The notes under the pieces: model-generated
Told to the model about the DNA's origin: nothing
Database searches by the model: none
What the model saw: only the letters and a program-made list of their open reading frames with translations
In this document: piece by piece, positions 24,958 to 33,469 of the stretch
Layout of the letters: every line of letters begins with the position of its first letter
Position numbering within the stretch: position 1 is the stretch's first letter
Assembly (NCBI RefSeq): GCF_900107815.1
Contig: NZ_FNRK01000005.1
Span: 78,699-142,698, forward strand
Reading direction: 5' to 3'
DNA: 64,000 nt
From: Eubacterium aggregans
GTDB taxonomy: Bacteria > Bacillota > Clostridia > Eubacteriales > Eubacteriaceae
Position numbers and translations under genes: made by a program

Positions 24958-25567
24958 GGATTGTGAAATTGAAATTGAAATAAAAAAATCCCGATTTATC
25001 GGCCGGGTATACCATGTAGAGGATGAAACCGCCATTGAAGAAATTATTTCCCGGGTGAAGAAGGAGCACTACAAGGCTACCCATGTGTGCTCTGCCTACG
25101 TCCTCCACACCGTCCCCGAGCGCCAAAAATCCAATGACGATGGCGAGCCCTCGGGTACTGCAGGCAAGCCCATCCTGGAGGTCATTCATAAGCGGACGTT
25201 AAAAAATGTCCTCGTCCTCGTCATCCGCTACTTTGGGGGCATTAAGCTGGGAGCCGGGGGACTCATTCGGGCTTACTCCGGCTGTGCCGCCGAGGTCATC
25301 GCCCAGTCCTCCATCATTAAAAAGCAATACTCCGACTGCCTCTCCCTGGAAATTGATTATCCCCAATACGGGGGACTCCTCAATAAGCTGACGGAGTGGG
25401 GCTACACCCCCATCGCCGAGGACTTTGGAGAGAAAGTTACCCTGGATTTCTACCTCCCCGTGGCTGAAACCGAGGGCTTTATCAGCATGATTCGGGATGC
25501 CACCAATGACCGATTTGACTATGCGGTATTGGAGCAGCGGTTTGTGGATGTGGTGGAGAAGGCGTAA
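24929..25567 (+). CDS. YigZ/IMPACT family (UPF0029) protein
   Basis: 212 residues. Family marks are EIEIKKSRFIGRVY near the N terminus, HKRTLKNVLVLVIRYFGGI and KLGAGGLIRAYSG. Residues ~1-125 form the Impact N-terminal domain and ~140-205 the ferredoxin-like C-terminal domain (DUF1949). The eukaryotic relative regulates translation; the bacterial role is unclear. Translation is probably coupled to hflX, since the ATG lies inside the hflX end and both act around ribosomes/translation. AGAGGAGG lies before the start. Confidence 0.88.
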   Translation: MEQDYRTILEDCEIEIEIKKSRFIGRVYHVEDETAIEEIISRVKKEHYKATHVCSAYVLHTVPERQKSNDDGEPSGTAGKPILEVIHKRTLKNVLVLVIRYFGGIKLGAGGLIRAYSGCAAEVIAQSSIIKKQYSDCLSLEIDYPQYGGLLNKLTEWGYTPIAEDFGEKVTLDFYLPVAETEGFISMIRDATNDRFDYAVLEQRFVDVVEKA

Positions 25568-25600
25568 AGACGATTAAAGCGCCCCTTCGCTGGTGCCCAT

Positions 25601-26761
25601 CTATTTCCCATCATACCCTTCCAAAAACCGATGCCGCACCCCACCCTGTTTATAGCCGATAACGGCGTCCAGGCAGACATTTTCCACACTTTTAAAGATA
25701 TTATTCTCCACATGGGGGTTGGTTTTCTTCAGCTCGGCAATGAGGTGCTTGATTTCCACCCGTTTCGATCCGCCATCCCCCATGCTCTTCCCTTCCAGGG
25801 AGCAGGTATGCGTAAAATGACAGGCACACTGGATGAAATGGAGGTCATTATCATCCCGCCAAGCTTTGATATCATCCTCCCGAACGAGGTATAGGGGGCG
25901 AATGAGCTCCATTCCCTCAAAATTCGTGCTGTGAAGCTTGGGCATCATGGTCTGAACCTGACCGCCGTAGAGCATCCCCATGAGGATGGTCTCAATCACA
26001 TCGTCAAAATGATGGCCCAGGGCGATTTTATTACAGCCCCGCTCCTTGGCCGCATTGTACAGATGCCCCCGACGCATTCTGGCACACAGATAGCAGGGGG
26101 ATTTTTCAATGTTCACCACCGCATCAAAGATCTGACTGTCAAAGATTTCGATGGGAATCCCCATTAGCCTGGCATTCCCCTCAATGACCTGGCGGTTGAC
26201 CGGGCTATACCCCGGGTCCATCACTAAAAACACCAGCTCAAAGGGGATTTTATTATGGCGCTTCAGCTCCTGAAAAAGCTTAGCCATGAGCATGGAGTCC
26301 TTTCCCCCGGAGATGCATACCGCAATTTTATCCCCAGGCTCGATGAGAGCATACTCCACCACGGCCTTGGTAAATCGTCCCAAAAGCTTTTTGTGATATT
26401 TCTTTTGAAGGCTTTTCTCAATGGTCTGATTCCGATCCGTTTTTTTAAGATCCTTCTGAATGGCCCCAAGGAGCCATTCCCGATAGCCCCCCATCAGATT
26501 CGCCGCCCGATAGCCCCGGTCCACCAGGGCATCAACGGTCGCCTCACTTAAGAGGCCCTGGATACAATAGGGAATGATAAGCTTATCCAGAGGCAGCGCA
26601 CAGCCTTCTGCCAACAGCTCCCCCTCATCCATGCGGATGGCTCCGGGGATATGGCCCAGGGTGTAGGCGGCTTCATCCCGGATATCGATGAGGATATATT
26701 CCTCTGAGGATAATTTGTCTAATTCCCCCAGAGTAATGGTTGTTTCATTATTATTGGTCAT
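25601..26761 (-). CDS. rhodanese-TtcA-type fusion (PP-loop ATPase, tRNA thiolation-like)
   Basis: 386 residues. Residues 1-100 form a rhodanese domain (ILIDIRDEAAYTLGHIPGA and the active-site Cys in YCIQGLLS). Residues ~125-386 are a TtcA-like PP-loop ATPase: IAVCISGGKDSMLMAKL (SGGKDS), SPCYLCARMRRGHLYN (CxxC) and ALGHHFDDVIETILMGMLY. TtcA adds sulfur to tRNA cytidine 32; a rhodanese domain could deliver the persulfide. Further cysteines near the C-terminal part (CACHFTHTC) may help hold an Fe-S cluster. The fused rhodanese makes it longer than standard TtcA. Exact target tRNA base is uncertain. Confidence 0.85.
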   Translation of the reverse strand: MTNNNETTITLGELDKLSSEEYILIDIRDEAAYTLGHIPGAIRMDEGELLAEGCALPLDKLIIPYCIQGLLSEATVDALVDRGYRAANLMGGYREWLLGAIQKDLKKTDRNQTIEKSLQKKYHKKLLGRFTKAVVEYALIEPGDKIAVCISGGKDSMLMAKLFQELKRHNKIPFELVFLVMDPGYSPVNRQVIEGNARLMGIPIEIFDSQIFDAVVNIEKSPCYLCARMRRGHLYNAAKERGCNKIALGHHFDDVIETILMGMLYGGQVQTMMPKLHSTNFEGMELIRPLYLVREDDIKAWRDDNDLHFIQCACHFTHTCSLEGKSMGDGGSKRVEIKHLIAELKKTNPHVENNIFKSVENVCLDAVIGYKQGGVRHRFLEGYDGK

Positions 26762-26822
26762 GGATTCTCCAATCCTTTCCGTGTTTTCATCTGTTTAGGA
26801 TTTTCGAATACCATCATACCAT

Positions 26823-28088
26823 TTAACCCGCATCGGAACAACGGACATCCCCAAGCTTTCCAAATATCCTTTTGGAGAACCGGCAGATGAGGACGGAAAG
26901 GAGAAAGGCCCCACCATAAATCATGGGCAGCTGGCCTGCTAAATGTTCAAAGAGCACCCCGTACACGGCCTGTCCCAGGGGATTGGCACAAAGCACCAAA
27001 CAGGTAATCAGGGCCATCACCTTGCCGATGAGTCCCTCTGGGGTCACCTGTTGGACATAGGTGAGCATCTGGATGCTGATCAAGGTGGAGAACACCATCA
27101 TCAACCCACAGGTTAGGGTGATGACGCCATAGATGATCCAGGGGTCTGCCTTCAGCCAAAGGACTAAGCCAATGGGGACCAAGGCCAAGGCACACAGGAG
27201 CAAAAGGCGATGGGAATGTCGGATGTCCAACCGCTGCCCCAGACTCCCGGAAAGCAAGGCCCCCAGTAGTCCTCCTGCGGCCAGGGCACCCTGGGCGTAG
27301 CCGTACAGGCTGTTCCCCAACCCCTCTGGAAAGCCAAGGTGTCTTGTAATAACCACCGGCAGCCCAATGATGATCAGAGCAGAGAACACCAGGTTAATGA
27401 CCATCATCAACACCCCAACCTGCCCAATTTCTGGACGGGTATGCCGAATAAAGTGCCAGCTTTCTAATAAATCCAGCTTTGCCAGGGCCAGAATCCCTTG
27501 GTCTTCCCCACGTTTCTGAAAGGGAATATGGATAAAGATCTCCATAATGGCCGAAATCAGGAAGCACAGGACACTCAGGTATAATATGGGTTCCAGGCCG
27601 TACAACCCATACATCAGTCCCCCCAGCACCGGCCCAAGGATGCCCGCCAAGGAGTTAACCCCGTTAATAACCGCATTCCCTGCCATCAGATGGTCCGAGT
27701 GTAAAAGCACCGGAAGGGATGCCTGCACCGCTGGCTGGTAAGCCCCTTGTATGCCATAGAGGAGCATTAGCACCACCACCAGCAGGGGAACCAGCTCCAT
27801 CCGAAGATAGCTCAGGGCATAAAATCCCACTAGGGCCGCTGTAAAGAAATCCAAAAACACCATCACATTGCGCTTATTCACCCGGTCTGCAATAATCCCC
27901 CCCACCGGGGAAAGCAAGAGCATGGGGATAAAAGATAGGCCCAGCACCATCCCGTAAAGGGTGGGCGAACCCGTTTGGTTGAGGAGGTACAGGGGCAGGG
28001 CGTACCTTAAAATATTATTCCCAAATAAAGAAATAATCTGTCCCACCACCACCAGTGTAAAATCCCGTTGAAATAATTTAGTATTCAT
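26823..28088 (-). CDS. MFS transporter, macrolide-efflux/multidrug type, under TetR control
   Basis: About 421 residues with 12 membrane segments; motif A-like GIIADRVNKRNVMVFLDF follows helix 2. N-terminal TLVVVGQIISLFGNNILRYA and the overall pattern fit the MefA/MdfA-like drug efflux group. The second of two adjacent ATGs has AAAGGAG at better spacing. It lies 62 bp downstream of a TetR gene on the same strand, with a palindrome in the gap that resembles the one in front of the TetR gene. An export role for a toxic compound is therefore likely; substrate unknown. Confidence 0.86.
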   Translation of the reverse strand: MNTKLFQRDFTLVVVGQIISLFGNNILRYALPLYLLNQTGSPTLYGMVLGLSFIPMLLLSPVGGIIADRVNKRNVMVFLDFFTAALVGFYALSYLRMELVPLLVVVLMLLYGIQGAYQPAVQASLPVLLHSDHLMAGNAVINGVNSLAGILGPVLGGLMYGLYGLEPILYLSVLCFLISAIMEIFIHIPFQKRGEDQGILALAKLDLLESWHFIRHTRPEIGQVGVLMMVINLVFSALIIIGLPVVITRHLGFPEGLGNSLYGYAQGALAAGGLLGALLSGSLGQRLDIRHSHRLLLLCALALVPIGLVLWLKADPWIIYGVITLTCGLMMVFSTLISIQMLTYVQQVTPEGLIGKVMALITCLVLCANPLGQAVYGVLFEHLAGQLPMIYGGAFLLSVLICRFSKRIFGKLGDVRCSDAG

Positions 28089-28103
28089 CATATTTCTCCT
28101 TTA

Positions 28104-28120
28104 ATACCAACCGTTGGTAT
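28104..28120. promoter_or_regulatory. TetR-type operator before the MFS gene
   Basis: Perfect palindrome ATACCAAC-C-GTTGGTAT, followed by GTATT, in the gap between tetR and the MFS gene. It shares half-site features (ATACC/GGTAT) with the palindrome at 28827-28847. Confidence 0.65.
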
Positions 28121-28153
28121 GTATTGTTGTAAAATTTAAATCCCCTAAGGGAT

Positions 28154-28810
28154 TTAAGGAATCGACACCTTTCTTTTCTCTTCCATCTGATGCATATGCT
28201 CTGCCATGCCCTCCTCCAGGGAGGGGAAGCCCAGCTTATTCAGGAGGACATTAAAAAAATCAATTTTTCGATCCACCGCCTCGCCGTCTCCCGGGTAAAT
28301 CAGAGGATTCATCCAAACATTGGTCAGGAGCATGAGCACATCCGCCATCTCCTGGGGATAATCACATTGAATCGATTCATCGGCTATCCCTTCCTTGATG
28401 ACAGGCAAGATATAATGGGGAACCACATCCTCTATGGTGCTCGCCATATGAATCGAGAGAAGCTGGGGATTCTGAAGGAGGTTGGGCATGGAGGCGATAA
28501 AATCCCGCTGGGGCGTATTCTTCCATGAGGATAAAAACATTTTCTGCAATTTTCCAGCTCCATTTAAAGATGAATCGTGGAGAAGCCGATCCATCTCACG
28601 GGCGGACTCCATCCCTACCCGATCGGTAACTGCCAAAAGAATGGCCTCCTTGGACTTAAAATGATGGTAAATGGCCCCCTTGCTCAGCCCTCCAAGCCCA
28701 TCGATAATATCCTGAATGGAGGTTTTATCATAACCCTTTTCTAGGAATAGGCGCAGGGCCACCTCCAAAATTTTTTCCACTGTCTCCTCGGGGTATTTAT
28801 TGCGTGCCAT
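28154..28810 (-). CDS. TetR family transcriptional regulator
   Basis: 218 residues. N-terminal TetR helix-turn-helix: MARNKYPEETVEKILEVALR, then GYDKTSIQDIIDGLGG and KGAIYHHFKSKEAIL. The C-terminal ligand domain is diverged, as usual. The start is at MARNKYP because TAGGAGGAG is placed correctly; a longer in-frame version runs through the operator and lacks a ribosome site. Related palindromes in front of this gene and of the MFS gene suggest it represses both. Confidence 0.92.
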   Translation of the reverse strand: MARNKYPEETVEKILEVALRLFLEKGYDKTSIQDIIDGLGGLSKGAIYHHFKSKEAILLAVTDRVGMESAREMDRLLHDSSLNGAGKLQKMFLSSWKNTPQRDFIASMPNLLQNPQLLSIHMASTIEDVVPHYILPVIKEGIADESIQCDYPQEMADVLMLLTNVWMNPLIYPGDGEAVDRKIDFFNVLLNKLGFPSLEEGMAEHMHQMEEKRKVSIP

Positions 28811-28826
28811 CTTTACTCCTCCTATT

Positions 28827-28847
28827 ATACATACCGGTAGTATGTAT
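28827..28847. promoter_or_regulatory. TetR-type operator before the tetR gene
   Basis: 21-bp imperfect palindrome with arms ATACATACC and GTATGTAT, 17 bp before the tetR start codon. Autoregulation is inferred from the similarity to the operator at 28104. Confidence 0.65.
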
Positions 28848-28913
28848 GGATGATACCACGTCCCTTTTCCATTGTCAAGAAACTCTGAAGAATGAATATT
28901 ACCACACGCACTT

Positions 28914-30308
28914 TTATTCTGCCAATTGACCCTCACCACCTTTACAAGGAGCTGGGCTTTCCTCCCTTTCCCAAAAGGTTTTCCAATTAAAAACAACATT
29001 GAGCACCACGGTTACCAAAGCAACCATGAACAGGCCATTGCTAAAGAGCATCGCTGCCACCTCCGGCAAGCCGCTGAAGGCATCGGTGGTAAAATGTGCC
29101 CCCACCCCGGCGGCCAGACCAGCCCCAAGAATCAGGGTGTTTTTATTATCGGACAAATCCACCTTCGCCAGGATGGAAACCCCTGCCGCAGCGATGGTCC
29201 CAAAGAGAGCCACCATAGCCCCACCAATGACCGGAGTGGGGATACAGGTAATAAAGGTGGACAGCTTGGGACACAGACTGAGGATCAGCAGCAGCACCGC
29301 CGCAAAGGCGACGGATTGGCGGCTATCGTTCCCTGAAAGCTTTACGACGCTGACATTTTCATTGAACATCGCCGAAGGAAAAGAATTAAAGACACCCGCC
29401 ATCATCTGGGATAGGGACTGGGCCCGCATTCCCCGGGTGATGGTGGCCTCATCCGTTGTTGTTCCCCGGACATTGTCCAGAAATGCAAACACCCCAATGC
29501 ACTGCACCATATTGATGACGCTAAAAAGGGTCATGATGAGGATGGCATCCAGGCGAAACTCCGGCATTCCAAAATGAAAGGGCAGGTTGAAATCAAAAAG
29601 TGCCGCCCCGGCCACCGGAGATAAATCCACCAAGCCGAAGGGAATGGCCAGAAGCGTCCCGGTTCCCAGACCGATGAGCAGGGCTGTAGACCGAAGAAGG
29701 GTGTTCCCAAATTGGTTGAGCAGCACGATAAGCAGCAGCACCCCAAAGCCCAGGACCAGATTAATGGGACTACCAAAATTTACCGCACCGGCGCCACCTG
29801 CCAAATTTTCAAAGGCCGTGGGAATCAGCGTCACCCCCACCATGGTTAAAAAGGCCCCCAGCACAATGGGCGGGAAAAATTTCAAAATCCGGTTGATGCC
29901 CATACACACCACAAAGAGGATGGCCCCAGACGCGATAACCCCACCAAAGACCGCCGGCAGACCATGGGCCTGTCCGATGATGATCATCGGTCCCAGGGGG
30001 GCAAAAGCTGAGCCCAGGGCAATGGGCAGCTTCGACCCCACAAATTTTCCGACACCCACCACCTGCAATAGGGTGGCCAGGGCCGCTGCAAAAAAATTTG
30101 CTGCTATTAAAAAGGCAATGGTCTGATGATCGAGTCCCATGCCATTGCCTAAAATCATCGGAACGGCAATGGCCCCCGGACACATGGTAAGCACATGCTG
30201 CAGGCCTGCCAATAAGTTCTCTGCGAGTTCCGACTTTGCTGGCACCGCTGCCTTCCCCAATGCTGTTACCGAGACGATATCGCCATCCATTCCCTGGTAG
30301 TTTTCCAT
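28914..30308 (-). CDS. uracil-xanthine permease (NCS2 family), xanthine/urate type
   Basis: 464 residues, about 12-14 membrane segments. NCS2 features: FLIAANFFAAALATLLQVVG, VGSKLPIALGSAFAPLGPMI, FNSFPSAMFNENVSVVKLSG (the Q/N-containing signature region near helix 10) and a C-terminal hydrophobic pair. Members of the xanthine/urate branch carry a similar GNGM...HQTIAFLIAANF start. It imports purine bases by ion symport. No purine riboswitch was recognised in its leader. A strong sigma70-type promoter lies ahead. Confidence 0.88.
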   Translation of the reverse strand: MENYQGMDGDIVSVTALGKAAVPAKSELAENLLAGLQHVLTMCPGAIAVPMILGNGMGLDHQTIAFLIAANFFAAALATLLQVVGVGKFVGSKLPIALGSAFAPLGPMIIIGQAHGLPAVFGGVIASGAILFVVCMGINRILKFFPPIVLGAFLTMVGVTLIPTAFENLAGGAGAVNFGSPINLVLGFGVLLLIVLLNQFGNTLLRSTALLIGLGTGTLLAIPFGLVDLSPVAGAALFDFNLPFHFGMPEFRLDAILIMTLFSVINMVQCIGVFAFLDNVRGTTTDEATITRGMRAQSLSQMMAGVFNSFPSAMFNENVSVVKLSGNDSRQSVAFAAVLLLILSLCPKLSTFITCIPTPVIGGAMVALFGTIAAAGVSILAKVDLSDNKNTLILGAGLAAGVGAHFTTDAFSGLPEVAAMLFSNGLFMVALVTVVLNVVFNWKTFWEREESPAPCKGGEGQLAE

Positions 30309-30373
30309 TAAAATCCCCCTAATCTTTTTTCTCCAATTGATAAAAAATTGATAAAATTACACTTTATTTTTTT

Positions 30374-30402
30374 ATTATAACAAGGAATGGTGTTCGTTTC
30401 AA
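30374..30402 (-). promoter_or_regulatory. sigma70-type promoter of the NCS2 permease gene
   Basis: Reverse strand TTGAAA, 17 bases, TATAAT; about 65 bp before the start codon, which has AGGGGGA upstream. Confidence 0.75.
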
Positions 30403-30460
30403 TAATTTTTTATCGATGTATGATATTTTATTATCATATTATGTGACACTATCTCATCAA

Positions 30461-30498
30461 AAAATACCCATTCCCTGGCAAACAGGAATGGGTATTTT
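30461..30498. terminator. terminator after the AhpF-like gene
   Basis: Perfect 14-bp stem AAAATACCCATTCC / GGAATGGGTATTTT with a ten-base loop. It lies 15 bp after the stop of the reverse-strand AhpF-like gene. Confidence 0.85.
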
Positions 30499-30513
30499 AG
30501 AAGCAATCTGAAC

Positions 30514-32124
30514 CTAGGAAAGCAATCCGATCAACTGATCCAGATTTTTCTTACCGAACTGGACGTCCTGGCCATCCACCACCATACAGGGGACGCTCAT
30601 GATGTCATACTTGTTTTTCAAGTCTTCAAAGTGGTTGAGGTCGTAAACATCCACGGTAATGTTGGGGTTTTCTAAACCCAATCGGGCGGCAGCCATGACC
30701 AAATCCGGGCACTGGGTGCAGGAGAGGGAGATGGCAATCTGAAGATGATGGGTACCGGAAATCGCATTGATGGCGGCTAATTGTTCGTCCCCCAGGGGCT
30801 GTCCCGGTCCAGCGGCGTTGTACAGGGTCACCACGAAGGAGTTGAACTCGTGGCCTCCAGGGACACCGTGGAAGGCAAAACCAGTGGGGACCCCGGCACC
30901 ATCACAAATTTCAATGGCAGGGCATTCTTCTCCCCCTTGGATGATTTCAGCACTCAGCAGGTCGGACAATGCCGCTACCTCCTGGACGAAGCCGGAGGCT
31001 TCCTTGGCGATGGCTGTGCCGTCAACGTGTGCCTTTAGCACCACAGGGCGTTCAAATCGGGCAAAGACACCCGCCAGCTGAGCCCGGATTTCTGCGGTGA
31101 TAAAGCCGCCGTCTGCCCCGGTATCAGCCTGGGGCGCTTCCTCAGGTTGCTTCATCCCCTTTACCTCAAAGGCTGGAATACCCAGCTTTTCATGGAGGGT
31201 GGAGACATGATGTTCCAGGGAAGTGGCTGCCTTGGCCCCATCGGACACGGCAGTGACCACCTGGCGCAGGTTTTTAATACAGATATCGCCGGCACCATAG
31301 ACGCCATCCATAGAGGTCTTTTGGTTTATATCCGTCACTAAATAGCCTTGGGCATCCAGCTCAACCTGACCTTTAAACAAGCTGTTGGCCGGGGCGTAGC
31401 CTGCAAAAACAAAAACACCAAAGGTGTCCCCAGCTGGGGCATCATAACGGGTGATTTCCCCGGTCATATCATTCTTATAAATAATATGACGCAGCTTGGT
31501 ATCTCCATCCACCTCGACCACCTGGGTATTGTAATGGATGGTAATTTTCTCATGATTTTTGGCTTCATCGGCCACAGCGGCGGCACAGGTAAAGTCTGGC
31601 TCTCTGGCCAGGATAGTGACCTGTCGGGCATACTTTGTTAAAAACACCGCTTCCTCAGCCGCAGCGAATCCAGCTCCCACCACAAAGACATCCTTACCGG
31701 TGAAGAATTCGCCATCGCAGGTGGCACAGTAGGCCACACCCCGTCCCCGGAAATCCGCTTCTCCCTGGAAGCCAATCATCCGGGGGGAGGCCCCGGTGGC
31801 CAATATCACCCCAAAGGCTTCATAGGTGCCCTTATCGGTTTTAATCTTTTTAACATCGGCATCCAGTGTCAGCTCTGAAACCTCTGCCAATAAAAATTCT
31901 GCCCCGAAGGATTCCGCCTGCTTACGCATATCCTCGGTAAGCTCCGTCCCGCTGGTCTTTCGTACTCCCGGGTAATTCACCACTTCCGAGGTGATGGTGA
32001 TCTGTCCGCCAAAATGTTCCTTTTCCACCACCAGGGTCTTGTATTGTGCCCGGGCCATATAAATCGCGGCGGAGAGCCCCGCAGGGCCTCCGCCGACGAT
32101 AATCACATCATACTGGTTCGACAT
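30514..32124 (-). CDS. AhpF-like peroxiredoxin reductase with C-terminal (permuted) thioredoxin-fold domains
   Basis: 536 residues. Residues 1-310 are a thioredoxin-reductase-type flavoprotein: GGGPAGLSAAIYMARAQYK (FAD), VAYCATCDGEFF (redox CxxC), VVGAGFAAAEEAVF (NAD(P)H) and GVYGAGDICIKNLRQV. Residues ~345-536 hold two thioredoxin-like folds, the second with AISLSCTQCPDLV (CxxC) and YDIMSVPCMVVDGQ (cis-Pro). In classical AhpF this tandem domain is N-terminal, so the order is reversed here. It lies 4 bp after ahpC and would pass electrons from NAD(P)H to AhpC. It could also be described as a TrxB-glutaredoxin fusion. Reductase function is likely; direct partner is inferred from the operon. 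Confidence 0.9.
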   Translation of the reverse strand: MSNQYDVIIVGGGPAGLSAAIYMARAQYKTLVVEKEHFGGQITITSEVVNYPGVRKTSGTELTEDMRKQAESFGAEFLLAEVSELTLDADVKKIKTDKGTYEAFGVILATGASPRMIGFQGEADFRGRGVAYCATCDGEFFTGKDVFVVGAGFAAAEEAVFLTKYARQVTILAREPDFTCAAAVADEAKNHEKITIHYNTQVVEVDGDTKLRHIIYKNDMTGEITRYDAPAGDTFGVFVFAGYAPANSLFKGQVELDAQGYLVTDINQKTSMDGVYGAGDICIKNLRQVVTAVSDGAKAATSLEHHVSTLHEKLGIPAFEVKGMKQPEEAPQADTGADGGFITAEIRAQLAGVFARFERPVVLKAHVDGTAIAKEASGFVQEVAALSDLLSAEIIQGGEECPAIEICDGAGVPTGFAFHGVPGGHEFNSFVVTLYNAAGPGQPLGDEQLAAINAISGTHHLQIAISLSCTQCPDLVMAAARLGLENPNITVDVYDLNHFEDLKNKYDIMSVPCMVVDGQDVQFGKKNLDQLIGLLS

Positions 32125-32128
32125 GGGA

Positions 32129-32692
32129 CTAGATGAGGCCCACTAAATCTAAGCTGGGCTTTAAGGTTTCGGCACCAGGCTGCCATTTGGCGGGGCAAAC
32201 TTCATCACCGTGTTCAGCCACAAATTGGGATGCCTGAACCCGACGAAGCAGCTCGTCAGCGTTTCGGCCAACATTCCCGGCGATAACTTCGTAAGCGACG
32301 ATTTCTCCTTCGGGATTAACGATGAAGGTACCACGTTCTGCCATACCATCGGCTTCAATCATGACATCGAAATCCCGGGCGAGGACGCCAGTGGGATCCG
32401 CCAGCATGGTGTACTGGATCTTCTTGATGGTGTCGGAGGCATCGTGCCATGCTTTATGGACAAAGTGGGAATCGCAGGAAACCGAGTAGATATCACAGCC
32501 GATTTTCTGGAATTCATCATATTTATTCGCTAAATCTTCCAGCTCAGTGGGACACACAAAGGTAAAGTCTGCAGGATAGAAGAAAAAGATGGACCAACGT
32601 CCGAGGATATCTTCTTTTTTAACTTCCTTGAATTCACCACCTACGTAGGCCTGTACTGCAAAATCGCTGACTTGCTTTTTAATCAATGACAT
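32129..32692 (-). CDS. ahpC: peroxiredoxin AhpC
   Basis: 187 residues of the typical 2-Cys AhpC/Prx1 class. Peroxidatic Cys in PADFTFVCPTELEDL (near 47), resolving Cys in GDEVCPAKWQPGAETL (near 166), and the helix-capping Arg region. It reduces hydrogen peroxide and organic peroxides and is recycled by the AhpF-like protein encoded 4 bp downstream. It is a normal oxygen-defence pair in anaerobes. A consensus promoter and a PerR-type box lie upstream. Confidence 0.96.
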   Translation of the reverse strand: MSLIKKQVSDFAVQAYVGGEFKEVKKEDILGRWSIFFFYPADFTFVCPTELEDLANKYDEFQKIGCDIYSVSCDSHFVHKAWHDASDTIKKIQYTMLADPTGVLARDFDVMIEADGMAERGTFIVNPEGEIVAYEVIAGNVGRNADELLRRVQASQFVAEHGDEVCPAKWQPGAETLKPSLDLVGLI

Positions 32693-32771
32693 GTTAATTT
32701 CCTCCTATGTCTAAAAAAATTCTATAAAATACGTAATAAACAATTGTGTTAGTTATTGCTAACTTGACTAA

Positions 32772-32800
32772 ATTATAGCAATGTTAGTGAAGGCTGTCAA
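32772..32800 (-). promoter_or_regulatory. sigma70-type promoter of ahpC
   Basis: Reverse strand TTGACA, 17 bases, TATAAT: a full consensus match, about 80 bp before the ahpC start. Confidence 0.85.
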
Positions 32801-32807
32801 TTGTTTT

Positions 32808-32822
32808 TTATAATTATTTTAA
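32808..32822. promoter_or_regulatory. PerR-type box upstream of ahpC
   Basis: TTATAATTATTTTAA matches the Bacillus PerR consensus TTATAATNATTATAA at 13 of the 14 defined positions. It lies 7 bp upstream of the ahpC -35 element. PerR itself is not in the window. Confidence 0.6.
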
Positions 32823-32905
32823 ACTAAATCAGAAATGTCACAGGAATGTGCACATGTTATAATAAAATTAATATTTTCACATTCCAAAGAAAGAAGGATT
32901 CTCTT

Positions 32906-33430
32906 ATGAAGTAAGTAACCTATAAAAGAACCGATGCATTCCTCGTTTTACTCAACGGAATTCTCTGTCTTATTTTCGCTAAAAATGTCACCCATCTCCT
33001 TCCCACTTTTTGCGGTGGTATTCTGGTCATCAAGGGTGGGCTGCAATTTTACAAAGGCATCATTAATCGGGATTACAAGATTTTAGAACAGACTGACCTA
33101 GTCAAGTCCTTTTCTGCCATTGCCGTGGGTGTTGGTATCTTCTTCGCCCAAGAGGATGCCCTTTTCATCATCGCCATTTTCTGGGGGCTGACAGGCCTAA
33201 CCCAGGCAACGGGTTACCTCAATACCGCCCTGTTTAAAATGGCCCACGGGAAAAATTTCTTTTGGGATCTTCTTAAGGGCCTGATAGAATTTTCCCTTTC
33301 TATGGCCGTTATCTTTAATCCCTTTAACAGTGTGGAGCACCATGTCCTCCTTCTGGGGATAGATATGATCTTTGAAGGGATTATCAGCTTTTTTGCTCGG
33401 GCAGAAAAAAGTGCTGAACAATCCGATTAA
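32906..33430 (+). pseudogene. HdeD/DUF308-like small membrane protein with stop at codon 3
   Basis: The frame begins ATG AAG TAA and then stays open for 172 codons. The encoded protein has about five or six hydrophobic segments (AFLVLLNGILCLIFAK, FCGGILVIKGGLQFYKG, FIIAIFWGLTGLTQATGY, HHVLLLGIDMIFEGIISFF), which resembles the HdeD/DUF308 membrane family. AAGGA lies before the ATG and a TATAAT element at about 32857. There is no ATG, GTG or TTG start between the stop and codon 74, so normal translation would be prevented. It may be a recent nonsense mutation, a base error, or a short MK leader peptide with unusual downstream initiation. Transcribed away from ahpC. Confidence 0.6.
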
Positions 33431-33469
33431 TACACCGAAAAATAATAAGCAATGCACTTTGGATGGGGC

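Noticed and set aside
28914..30126. Plus-strand ORFs up to 192 codons opposite the NCS2 permease
   Set aside because: Low-complexity Pro/Ser/Lys translations caused by the GC-rich antisense of membrane-protein codons.
30309..30460. Purine riboswitch before the NCS2 permease
   Set aside because: The leader is short and AT-rich, and the conserved purine aptamer core was not found; only a sigma70 promoter is visible.
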